This document shows positions 23,777 to 34,684 of a DNA stretch of 64,000 nt, one piece after another. The notes under the pieces are model-generated. The model ran no database searches. It was not told the origin of the DNA and was given only the letters and a program-made list of their open reading frames with translations. Numbering within the stretch: position 1 is the first letter of the stretch; every line of letters begins with the position of its first letter. The position numbers were made by a program, and so were the translations under genes. This DNA comes from Allacma fusca. Taxonomy: Eukaryota > Arthropoda > Collembola > Symphypleona > Sminthuridae. The stretch is from assembly GCA_947179485.1 (NCBI GenBank), contig OX359246.1:54663632-54727631 (forward strand), written 5' to 3'.

Positions 23777-26079
23777 CTACATCTGAGAAACTTCTTCACC
23801 ATTCTTGATAACTTCCTGCACATTATTTCTTTCAGTCGATTCGACAAATACTGGGTTATGAACGCCATTCTTCTTCGGAATTTCATTTTCAGTGGATACA
23901 ATATCATCCAGATGCTGATACATGCTCTCGCCCAGCTCTGTCCTGTCGATCCCCTGACGTTCAACTTCAACTGGGACTCGAAGATTTAGCCCAGGGATTT
24001 TGTTGATCACAAACAATATCACAAGTGTCCAAATGAATGACCAGGCTCCGCCTACTAAAGTGTCCAGTAACTGAATTCCAACTTGCTTCCAGTTCCCATC
24101 GACCCAGCCTCCCTCAATATGAGTCCCGTCTACCGCCGGTACTGATTTTTGGGCGAATATGCCGGTTAGAACGTTTCCAACTATTCCTCCGATACCGTGG
24201 ACGCAAAATACCTGGATAAATTAAGCAGTGATTGTCATATCATGCACGTTAATTTATTAATGATCTTAAAGAAAATACGGAGAAGACTACTACTATTGGG
24301 TGTTTTTTTACTAACATCAAAAGCATCATCAATGGGCAGGAACCTCTTGAGACTCAAACAGATGTTACAACAAACAGCACCCAGGAATCCAAACACGAGG
24401 GAAGAGCTTGGTGACACGTAGCCTGACGCAGGGGTTATAGCAACAAGTCCACAAACAGCACCACAGCAGAAGCCAAAAGCCGAAAATTTCTTTTCCTTTC
24501 GGTAGTCCATAGCAGCCCAGGTAACACCACCAATTGAGGCTGCCATGTTAGTTGTGATAAAAACAACCACAGCCCTTAGATTGGGCTTGAGCCCTGACCC
24601 AGCATTAGCAACCAACCATCCGAACCAAATGAAACTTGTTCCAAGGATGACATGTGTCATGTTATGCGGTGGCTTATCTTTAGGATTGTCACGCTTTCCA
24701 AGCACTAATGCATACGCCAGGGCTGCAAATCCTGTGGAGATATGAACTGGCGTTCCACCTCCAAAATCCAGGGCTAAAAATTGAACAATTCAAGAGATGT
24801 CGTTCAAACTCTAATAATTAATTATATATTTGATTACAAAATGATCTGCTGTAATTTTTTTAATATGAAATTACCGCCTAAGAGATACGTCCAGCCATTT
24901 GGATTCCATGTCCAATACGTTAAAAAGTCAAAAACCACAGTTGACCAAATAAAGATAAAAATCACAGATGGTAAAAATCTCGCTCGTTCAGCTACGGCCC
25001 CGATAATAATGGTCGGCGTGATGGCAGCAAAAAGACAATACCAAATCCCGACCAGTAGAGCGGGTACTTCGGGGTTCGAGGCAGCTGGTGATGCACCAAT
25101 GTTCATTAGAAACAAGTGATCCACATTACCTATAAATGGGCCGCCGGTGTTGCTCAAGCAAAGTGTGTAGCCAATGATGTACCACTGCAATATTTCAAAA
25201 ATTGTCATGAAATACGTTTAGTCTTTCCGATGTAAATAATTACTCATTTAAGCAAACAATTCTGGGCTTACTGTACCTGAATAGAAACTAACGCCACGCT
25301 CCAGAGGCAAGTAACGATCAAGACCAGAGAGCTTTTCCTGGGTGCCATGCCATTATAAAAGAAACCTACTCCGGGAATCATGAGCCATGTGATAGCTGTG
25401 CAAGCCAATAACCATGCAACTTCCCCATTGTCAAAATGGGGAATTTCAAGGGGTCCGTTCTCTGCTAACAAGTCCGTCTGATTCGGAAATACTGTAGTTA
25501 TGTCAGTCATTGCATCAGTAACGTTGGGGGAGAATACTTGTTGGAATGATGAGTTTGTTTGGTTGCTCATAACCGGCCAAAACGCTTCAGGGAACAGATA
25601 TGATAGGATATTTCTTTTTGTACTAGTATTAATATCCCCAGAAGAATTAAATGCTTCTGGGAAAAGACTTTGGAGTCCAGCTTCAGGAACTTTATTAACA
25701 TGCGGTGGGATTATTTTCTCTACTGTCCTCGCTGTTGCACCAGTAGAAAAAGCTTCAGGAAATAATCCTTGTAAACCAGCTGTCCGTTCTGTAGTAAATG
25801 CTTCGGGAAAGAGATTCTTCAAACCAACAGTCCGTTCTGTAGTAAACGCTTCGGGAAAGAGATTCTTCAAACCAGCTGTCCTTTCTGTAGTAAATGCTTC
25901 CGGAAAGAGGCTTTGTAAACCAGGGGTACTTTTGGTAGTAAATGCTTCTGGAAATAAGTTCCTGATTCCAGCAGTTGACCTTTCGGTGGTAAAAGCCTCG
26001 GGAAATAGCTTACCGAGGTCCGAGCTCGGCTGTTCTGTCACTTCACTAAATGCTTCTGGGAAGAGTCTTTTAATATCTC
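23777..26079 (-). CDS. Ammonium transporter Amt-2 with LFPEAF-repeat N-terminal region (5' end incomplete)
   Basis: Paralogue of Amt-1. Exons: 25277-26079 (first seen), 24875-25184, 24316-24773, 23777-24211. The transporter core is complete: PGVGFFYNGMAPRKS, PVHISTG, VHGIGG and the regulatory tail. An internal ATG at 25508-25510 (MTDITTVFPNQT) aligns with the Amt-1 start (MIDITKFVSNQT). From it the exon is 234 bp, exactly as in Amt-1, and the protein would be 478 aa. Upstream of that ATG the frame stays open for a further 189 codons back to a splice acceptor at 26080-26081 and encodes nine LFPEAF copies. This acceptor needs an upstream exon that ends with one spare base; I could not find it. 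Amt N-termini are extracellular, so the repeats, if made, face outwards. Either start may be used. Confidence 0.88.
25580..26065 (-). repeat. Nine-copy LFPEAF protein repeat region
   Basis: Nine in-frame copies of LFPEAF. The central copies have a 16-residue (48-bp) unit such as LFPEAFTTERTAGLKN; the outer copies are spaced 17-33 residues apart. The hexapeptide is constant, yet its codons differ: Leu is written CTC, CTA, TTA, CTT or CTG, and Pro is CCA, CCC, CCG or CCT. That is the mark of selection on the protein, not of a recent DNA duplication. The open frame on the opposite strand is a shadow. Confidence 0.85.
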
Positions 26080-28721
26080 CTGTATATAAAAAAAATATGA
26101 TTCAGCTCCATTATTCAACTTAATTCATGTATGGCACAAATTTTAGAGAGAACAATAAAGAATTCAAATAAATTTATTCTTGCCCATTTTAGCACTTTCG
26201 AAACCCAAAATTCACTTTAAAATGCAATGCAGCTGTTATATACAGCTCAAATATGTTTCTATAAATATTTGCTTAGTGTCTGAATTTTTCCGTCTGATAA
26301 GGTACTACTATCTAAAGGATTAATAATCCCCTACTGTAGTCAAAACACCTTCCGTGTTTGGGTTATTTGATCACAGGGTATATCGTCGACACGATAACAA
26401 ATCAATCAAAACCGTTTTATGCCCCTCTTTATGGGAATATCTCGAGAATATGTCATCGCTCAGTATGGAAATTTATCGCAAGATTTTGCCTATTAAAATT
26501 AAACTTCACTCAAGAGATATACTATTAGGACCTTGAAGAAAGTCACATTGGGAAATGAATGAGTACAAATGAATAAAATTTTATGGTCCACTGGGTTCAA
26601 AATCCCATTTCTATCTACAGGACCCTTTGGTATTCGCCGGAGTTTAAATTCTTCGAATGGAAAGTGAGATGAGGAACTCAATATTTGCTACATTTTTAAG
26701 GTCATAACAGCACCAACGTGTACTCAAAACATGTTCCAGTCTTTTTCAATTTTTTCCGGCGTTCCCCAATTTGTCTGTGCCGTTACATATAAATACATTT
26801 TTAGAGGAGTAAGTTAATCTTAAAAAATCCGGAATAGTTTCTAATTTGAATACTTGACAGGAGAGATAAATTAAAAAAGTACACGTGCTTATGAATAGGA
26901 ATAATTAATGAAATAAAAATAAAAATATTTACGGAGTTTCACCTGAATTCACAACGAGGGCTACATTGGGGAACTCTCAAACTTGAGTTGTTTTGTTTTA
27001 CAACCTCGTTCATTGACTGAATTCCAAATGAAATATTGCACGTTACCATCCGCATCAACAATTGGAATTAAGAACTTTTACGTCCTCTACGCTAATGAAA
27101 AAATACTGTGGTTAGTAATGTACTTTCTACATTCACTTGTACTCTTGCAAGTTGGTTCTTCACCGTCAGGATGAAGGTTACTTGAATCAATCCATGACAC
27201 AATTTATCCCTGTATGTATGTATGTATGTATGTATATAGCTTCCCATAATATCCTATTGCCACGAGATGTATTGTAACTATTAGGTTCCTTGTCCATAAC
27301 TTTTTTTTGAGAGAGAGAAGAGTCACTAAAAGGAATTCAGTTACAAAATCATGGGAAAGTTTTAAAAATTGAAGCCCAGTTTAGAATTCCATTGAAGATG
27401 GAGTTTACACATGGGATGGAATCCTTAATGTGTGCTTTATAACGACCAAGTATTTATTACTACTGACGTTTATTTAACTATTCAAGTAATGTATTCAGTT
27501 TTTACCTAATTAAAGTAAATATTTTACGACTGAATTACAGTCGCTATTGTTATGCCTCGAACGTCTCCGTCCTGTATGTTAAATATTTTTGGCAGGGCTG
27601 GTGTAAAAATGCCTCTGTATGTATAATTATACTACCACATGTGCAAGACAGTAGTTAAAGATGACTACTCAGGTTATGGGATGTATCTACCGTGAACTTA
27701 TATCTATGAATAATTATTCCTCACCTGTCAGAATCTTCAGTGTCGAGACAATAACCCACCTGTTCAGGAATTTCCTTGGAAGAAACGAGCTGGTGCTCGT
27801 ACAGGAGGGAGATGTATTATGAATACGGGTTGCCTTTAATTACCCAGGCAATTAAGCAATACGGATAGGGTAAGGCAAAGTCTATGAACTGATTGTAGAG
27901 AAGCAGCAAATTCGTGGCACTTTATATAATGTAAGCATGTCAACAGGTTGAACTTCAAAAATTTGTGTTATTACTACATATACATACATATGATAATAGC
28001 ACAATGCATCTATCTACCTTACAAATGAATACACGTGAATATCCCATGCCAGGAGGTCATAAGGTGTTGTGTGCATGTACATATGAATGAGATTTACTAA
28101 ACACAAGGAAAATCCGTATGCAAGCATTAAATATCTAAACGAGTACGAAATTTTTTCCCGAGAATACAGACCTTGAGTAATGGGATTTTGTGGGAATACT
28201 AATACTTTTGTCTTTGCTATTGAAAAGTATCATTTGATTTCCAGAACCGTCGCGTGAGACTATGTTTTGCATCATGACACGCAATCGTGACACTCGCGAA
28301 AAAAAACTATACATTCGAACAATTACTGAGGTTTTACTTTAACGGAAATGTTACGTGGAAAATATAGTCTGGCCATACATAATTACATGCAAATGAAGAT
28401 TTGCGTTTGCATAAGTTAAATTACAATGTTAGGGAGAGAGTTCTTCATCTGTTTTTAAAGAATGTGCATAAACAACTAAAACTCGCATTTAAGGCTTGCG
28501 ACAGGATGGGAATTTTTCTCCCCTGTGCTAAAATCGAGGTAGTCATAATAGTAATAATTATCATTCCATAAGGAAAATAAAATTTGTCATATTTACAGCA
28601 AAGTTCTAATTCTCTTGTTAATTAAAATATCAGAACTTCATCACCGACACAATTAATTATGTGTATAATTATGCAACACAAGTGAATGAACTGACAGAAC
28701 GATTGCCGAGCCGAATAAATA
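26080..28721. other. Intergenic region, likely containing the missing Amt-2 first exon
   Basis: Upstream of Amt-2, where at least one 5' exon is expected but was not identified. A (TATG)n tract lies at about 27211-27238. Otherwise no gene, RNA or element was recognised. Confidence 0.45.
27211..27238. repeat. (TATG)n microsatellite
   Basis: Six to seven tandem ATGT units. Shorter tracts of the same word occur in many other intergenic places in the window, for example near 15556, 55679 and 56181. Confidence 0.85.
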
Positions 28722-29716
28722 CTACACATTAGTTTCCTTATGGTGCGTTTTCCTGTGCTCAGACAGTTCCTTCAGAGTAAAGAGTTGCAGTCCGCAGTCT
28801 CGGATTTCACAAAAGCAATTTTCATCCCTTGAATTTATACTTAGGCAACTCCTGCGGCTGACTCTGCTATTGACGGATATCTCTGAAAAAATACAAATAA
28901 CAGCTCATTATTTTTTCATACGGTTGGATTTACAAATCGCAATCGGTAACTAGTAATTATATAATTATGTTAATTAATCCTGGGTCTGAATTAAAATATG
29001 TTGCAATAATATTTCTGAATACACTCACCAGCATCATTGCCGTAATTAAATAGCGATTTGTCCATATCGACCCCATCTACACAAACTCGCAACTTGAGGT
29101 GTTGAAATTGATCTAGATCCGTATGACCCGTCGGCACCCTACCAATCTCTTCTATCCGAACTTTAGGGCGTATTAGTAATGTTCGGAGAACGCTATTTAA
29201 TTTGTGTAGCTCATTTTCAACACTATTGTCCTCTGTTACAATGAAAGCCTTTCCATAGTAAAGCAAAAACACTGCTACAAAAACAAGTCGGAATGGAGTT
29301 CCAGTGTCAATCACGTTGAAGTGGTTGGTTTTGTCGAAGCTGTTTTCTCGGTCTTTGATCGCCTGTCAAAAAGACAAGGACTTAATAAGAATTCCCACAA
29401 TTTAAATGCACCTTGAATCATAATATTATTTATGCTGTAGGGATGCATCTTTAGTACTTGAATATTTGTGGGGCAGTTCATCAATAGTATGCGGGGTAAT
29501 TAATCAAAACAGAAAAATGCTTACTGGTTTATATAATACCCTGTCAAATTTGGTTGGAACTGCAGTTATGACCTCAATATGCACCAGCACATCTTTGTTA
29601 CCAGCGCATTTGATTCTGACACTTGTGGAGGAAGCAAGGTTCGAATGTTCCTTGACCTTAGACAGTGAAACCGCAGGTTCGTTGGAGGATAACAACTGCA
29701 GAATAGTGCAGCTCAT
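28722..29716 (-). CDS. Orphan single-pass membrane protein (3 exons, 228 aa)
   Basis: Exons: 29525-29716, 29029-29362, 28722-28882; phases close to 229 codons with the stop. I do not recognise the family. An N-terminal region of about 88 residues is followed by one hydrophobic segment (PFRLVFVAVFLLYYGKAF, about residues 89-106) and a charged region ending in a Cys-rich tail (SCLSINSRDENCFCEIRDC). There is no signal peptide, so the topology is uncertain. The start is the first ATG of an exon that is open further upstream, so more 5' exons are possible. The third exon is supported only by its splice site and frame. Confidence 0.5.
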
Positions 29717-30435
29717 TTTGTATGATGTAAATCTAACGGTGATGATTTTAAGCGTAATTATGAATTAAAGATTGAAAACTTTGTATTTACTTTTAAGACG
29801 TGATTCAAGAATTTTTACTAAAGTATGCTTTGCTGGTCGTACGAAAGTCAGCTCTATATTATTACTGCCAGATTGATTCCTATTATTAACAATGTAACCT
29901 TGTATTGATAACTTATGCGAATATGTAGTTTGAATTCCTCATTTAAATATACAACCCACAGTAAACTCTAGGGATACGTGAATATAAAAACTTAACTCAG
30001 CAAGACTGGAAGCATGTTATTTTGTGAGAACATTTGGTTTGCATGTTGCAAACCATACGCAAATGTATGAAAATTTAGCCAGACATGCTCCAATAGCTGT
30101 TTGGCTACTGGCATCAACGGTAAAGTAATAAAACTCATAGCCCAACCTCTATATTTATTACATTGCTCTAGACAGACATTCACAATTCACAATAACTTTT
30201 AAATGTACAGTGCACTTTTGCATAAGAGACCGCCATATAAGAGCTTATTTACTGTATATCCACGTGAGTACAAATATTTGGACACATTCCTATTTGCAAT
30301 AATATTAATATTTCTCCCCATAAGATCATGGAATTGGAAGAGCACGATTTTGGAGCTTCTAGGGGTGCTCTTATAAGGAGTGTGTTGTGTAATTTCCGTT
30401 GTTGATACACATTCATTTGCAGATAGCATGAAACC
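29717..30435. other. Intergenic region, no gene recognised
   Basis: Between two minus-strand orphan genes. Only short chance frames are present. Confidence 0.45.
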
Positions 30436-31761
30436 TCAGCCCAGTTTCCAGCATTGTAGTTGGTGCTGAGTAAACGCACTTGGAAAAACATTGCTTGCAG
30501 CGTTTGAAGTAAGGACAAGGTCAAAATGAGCTCGGTTTTTCAAAACTAGTTGGTTGTGGTAGTCCACCAAAATATGCCAATGCTGATTGAAATATCCAGA
30601 CTGCAAGGGTCTGTGATGAATTTGACGGTACTCTGGACCGTCCCTTTTGAGTCCAAGCAAAGTGTCGTATTTCTTATTTTTCACGTAAAAGTAATGCCCT
30701 TTCGTCTCTGGTATAGGGATGAAGTTCCAAAGATTGGCGTCCCCTTCATCACTCTCAATTAGCCTTACATATCCTTGAATTTGATCTGAGGCTTGAAGAT
30801 ACCCGTGTAGCTGACCCTTGCTGGCGTCAGTCATTGTAATTGTAACGTACTCCTCCCAAATGACCGTTTGAACTGCATCTGAAAATAACTTGCGCAACTC
30901 CGAATTTTCAATTGTTGCTTCAAATTCTTTCACTTGAGCAGCCAGTCGGATGATTTCGGAATTGAATTTAAAGAGACTACCCGTATTTTCCATGGTTTGA
31001 ACGAAAGCCTCCAGCGCCATGGACTTGAAGCGGATGGAACCAGTCATGATGGGGGATTCCAAAATGAAGTCCATTGCTTTGTCAAAATTTGGTGGATCCG
31101 TTACGGTTCCAGGAATGTACAATTTTCTGATATGATTTTCAATTTGAAGGTATTCTTTGTCATAGAGTTGAGTTGAAAATGCATTTTTCATGAGGATTTC
31201 AATGGAATTCAGCTCCGTTGTTAAACTGCTCAGATGAGAAACTAATTTGGATTTAACGTCAGCGAATTCTCGGAAGTCTTCTATCATTCCTTCGATTTCA
31301 TCATCTACTTCTGAAGTGAAGTTGAAAAACTCATCTGATTGAACTTCGGAGGATTCACTCTCATCGCAAAATTCTTCAATTTTTTCTTTGACTTGATCCA
31401 TTTTCGGAAATAAGTTCTCCAGAAAACTTAAGTACGTTCGGAGTTTATACAATTGGAAAAATTTCTTTGTTTTTAGAACATTTTCCTGGACAATATCACT
31501 CCTCTTTTCACTTTCAAATTCAATTTCTGGGATGTATTTTACTTCTTTTTCCGACTGGAGAGATATTATTGAGATTGTGGAAATTTTTCGTCCTCCACCG
31601 GTAGGAGGCTTTAGGGTTGACTTGAAAACTGGGGCGTCCTCCGATTCATTGCTATTTTCCAGAAACACGATCTCATGTTTCGTGCTATCGTCGGAGTTAC
31701 CATGGAAAATAGAGTATTGAACGGGAGAATTTGAGGAACAGGTTGCGCCGTACATGCTCAT
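30436..31761 (-). CDS. Orphan acidic protein, single exon (441 aa)
   Basis: A long open frame with a natural ATG (MSMYGATCSSN), far longer than chance frames in this AT-rich DNA. I do not recognise the family. The first 100 residues are polar and look disordered. Residues of about 100-300 are acidic and rich in predicted helix (for example VKEKIEEFCDESESSEVQ). The last 120 residues have aromatic, strand-rich character with recurring W and N/Q pairs (NLWNFIPI, FNQHWHIL, QLQCWKLG), which faintly recalls ricin-type or other beta-trefoil repeats. No signal peptide or membrane segment is seen, so it is probably intracellular. Unspliced genes of this size are unusual among its neighbours. Confidence 0.7.
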   Translation of the reverse strand: MSMYGATCSSNSPVQYSIFHGNSDDSTKHEIVFLENSNESEDAPVFKSTLKPPTGGGRKISTISIISLQSEKEVKYIPEIEFESEKRSDIVQENVLKTKKFFQLYKLRTYLSFLENLFPKMDQVKEKIEEFCDESESSEVQSDEFFNFTSEVDDEIEGMIEDFREFADVKSKLVSHLSSLTTELNSIEILMKNAFSTQLYDKEYLQIENHIRKLYIPGTVTDPPNFDKAMDFILESPIMTGSIRFKSMALEAFVQTMENTGSLFKFNSEIIRLAAQVKEFEATIENSELRKLFSDAVQTVIWEEYVTITMTDASKGQLHGYLQASDQIQGYVRLIESDEGDANLWNFIPIPETKGHYFYVKNKKYDTLLGLKRDGPEYRQIHHRPLQSGYFNQHWHILVDYHNQLVLKNRAHFDLVLTSNAASNVFPSAFTQHQLQCWKLG

Positions 31762-33252
31762 CTGATGTGCTAATACGTGTATAAACTATAATTACCTATG
31801 ATTCAAATCAGTAATGCAGATTCCTTTGATTGGAAATACAATTTTCTTGATTTTTTTTCCAGCTTCAAAAACAACTTGGCACTTTGAACTATGGAAGCAA
31901 ATGTAAGATGTGGTTGGCATAGACTAGTATATTTCCTACTGAAGCCGTTAATTTAATAGCTTGATTTGTTGGGAGCTTGGAGTATCTGCGAAAACATCTG
32001 AATTTAATCCGGATCAGTCGTGCCTTAATAAGCTGCAGTTTATAAAATGGATGGCGACTGTTGGTTTGTTAACCCATCGTTTGACCTTCCATTTATTTAT
32101 AATCTGCAACAATATGTACTTTTTGTTTAAACTAATTTCTATTTTTAGAAGCACTTATGCATAACACCAACTGTGATCTGACAACTTTGCAATTTGCATA
32201 GCATTTCTACAAAGGTTACAGTTAAAACAGTGACTTTATTTTGTAGTAATGGATAATTATTTATATACAGTTGACAGTGTAGCTTCGTTGTATCAAGATC
32301 ATACCTGAAAGGAGCAAAATTGGACTTAAATATTAAATTACTACATTAGATATGTATATGCTCTGATAGATAGAAACCCTGCTTCAAAGGAGGTTCTCCT
32401 GTAGTACATATGTATGTATTTTCCATTGGCGAAGCCGATGGCTGTTTAGGCTAGTCAACTATATTAGGCCATTTCTGAAAGCTGTAATTTTTGGGGGTAA
32501 CACAACTGAAAAATTCGTTTAGTATTTTGAACTAGCAAAAAGTCAAATTGCTCCAGAGGGGAAGTTCCTGGGGGGGGGGGGTGTTGAGCTTACCTAAAGG
32601 TGTCCCTAACCTGTCAACTCTATCCAGAAAGATCTTTGCTTAAGTACTTTTACATAAAACACAATCGTAAAAGTAATTGGAAGTCACATGAAGTAGTCCG
32701 CATGTGAGATGCAAAGGACGGATCCATTGGTCCATCATATTATTGGTTTATAATTATTAATCCTTTGAACCATAATCATCAACCATAATCGAACCACAAG
32801 TCAAATATACAAATCCATCAATACTGCACGTCACCAGCATTTAGTTAATGCTCAAGAAGGCTTCTAACCTAATTCAAATTTAGTATATTATTAAAAATCT
32901 TTATTTATTCAGCATTACTTCAGTCCACCCATACTCTGAACGCCTTAACAATGTAGGCTAAAATAATCATAAGATAGATTTTCGTTTAACCTGCAGTGGT
33001 GAGAGAACCCGCTAACTGGTGGGTGATCTAGGCATTATAAGGCCTGCAATTAGGACAAAAATGCTGTCCTAGCCTATGTCAACGAAACTTTGAGAAAGAA
33101 AATGGGTTTGCTTAAAAAAAGGGAACAAATTTTTGCATCTTTGTTTCTTATATAGATAAGACGGAGATAAACATTGTGAGCCACGCAGTATAAATGATTA
33201 TGCTATTGAAAGTTGAAGGTAATATTTATTTATGTACATTTACTTGTTTTGC
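31762..33252. other. Intergenic region, no gene recognised
   Basis: AT-rich, with a run of ten or more G at about 32572-32581 and short chance frames. Nothing else was recognised. Confidence 0.45.
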
Positions 33253-33883
33253 CTAACTCGTGTTGTTGCTATGAACCCATTCACAGAAGTCAGATGATTC
33301 GTCCACAGCTCCCCAGCAATCAATTATTCCGTCACATACTTGAGTTAACAAGATACAATCTCCGAACTTGCAAGGAAATTGGTCATCACTAATTTAAATA
33401 CAAATATTTTTGTGTGTTAATATACTTAAATCGAAAAAATAATAATCCGGAATTCAAGTCATATGTAACGAACTGCACTTACGTGCACTTCATTTTCTTC
33501 CGGTAACATTTTCCCCGCACAGTAAAATTATTCCGTTCATCTTCACCACCTGGATAGCCAATTATAACAGATTGTCTTCGAATGATTTGTATTATATGCA
33601 AAAAATATCGGAATGCATTTATGTACCTGGACAGTCTTTATTCCCATCACAGGCTCTTTGAGCATGGAGACAAATTCCACCTTGATTGCATCGAAACTGT
33701 TGGCACAAGCAAGGGTTCTCAATTGCTTTCCATTCTGCAACTGTAGCACGACATTATTTAATATTAATGACAAACCCACAGTTTAAAATAAAAACTAACT
33801 AAAGGAAATTAATTAAACTAACCAGTATTAGTAACAATCACAACACAAACTATTCCAACAAGAACTGTTTTTAGAAAATACAT
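33253..33883 (-). CDS. Small secreted protein with two LDL-receptor class A domains (4 exons, 123 aa)
   Basis: Exons: 33823-33883, 33627-33734, 33483-33549, 33253-33388; phases close to 124 codons with the stop. Exon 1 encodes a signal peptide (MYFLKTVLVGIVCVVIVTNT). Two LDLa modules follow. The first has the pattern C.C..F.C..G.C......CDG..DC with GGEDE; the second has FPCKFGDCILL then VCDGIIDCW and AVDESSDFC. The acidic calcium-binding cluster (D..DC....DE) is present in both. There is no membrane anchor, so the product is a free secreted binding protein. Its ligand is unknown. The frame was recovered only by splicing; the longest single open frame here is a different, spurious one. Confidence 0.8.
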
Positions 33884-34684
33884 TTTATGTACGGATCCTT
33901 TCAACCCTTAATATAATTCTGCACATGTCTCCCGAAGACTTGCTTTCAAATGTTAGACAGTATGACTGCTCCTTTTGAAGAACGAAATTTCAACAAAGGC
34001 AGCTCTGTAGAGCTTGTAGAGGTAAACAGTGCAACACATACCTTTTCACTTTCATATACATGTAAGCTTTGCGAACTGTATGTAAAATGTACTTGAGGTT
34101 TCATTTCTGAGGGTTGATTGATAGTCATTACGCCAAGATCAAACAAAGAATAAAAGCATGAGGTAAAGGCCGAACAGTTGTTGTCGCTGGGAATTTTATG
34201 TGTCTGAATTTACAATCCTCTTTCACAGTTACATTTACATGAGCTGTACACACCTTTTAATTTGGCAGTCATCACTAAAAGGAGCAAAGTAATCGCACCT
34301 ACGTACATATATGACCCTAAGCAAGCGTGTAAAAAGAATTGTGTAAATTGGATGTAGAAAATCCATAAGTAACATAAGCATAATTAATGCAACTTAAGCT
34401 CTCTCTTTTCTAAAAATTACATACATTGGTGTGAGAAAAACTCACATGGGAACACATTCACTGCCTCACAGAAAGAGGCTTGTCACAGTGTGTAATCAAT
34501 GCAGGATAATGCTGTAGTCAGTCGACCAATGTCAATTTATTTTTGCACGTTTTTAAAAAAAAATGTACATGTGTCTACACCCCTATATTAACTTTTAAAA
34601 ATCAGTTATGTTTAGCTTTCAACAAAACATTAATAATTTATAAAAAATGAGCATTCTGGCATTGAATGTTGAGCAACGCCAAAT
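33884..34684. other. Intergenic region, no gene recognised
   Basis: Between the LDLa gene and the receptor kinase. AT-rich, no structure seen. Confidence 0.4.

Noticed and set aside
25500..26123. A 207-codon plus-strand open frame with NASGKRF-type repeats
   Set aside because: It is the mirror of the Amt-2 repeat exon. Codon variation is synonymous in the minus-strand frame (LFPEAF), so the plus frame is a shadow.
26590..26620. Possible tRNA T-arm (GGGTTCAAAATCCCA)
   Set aside because: The loop has the wrong length and no cloverleaf could be built upstream.
26942..27020. Candidate first exon for Amt-2 with ATG and a GT donor (minus strand)
   Set aside because: It ends with two spare bases, whereas the repeat exon needs one; joining them runs into a stop after three codons.
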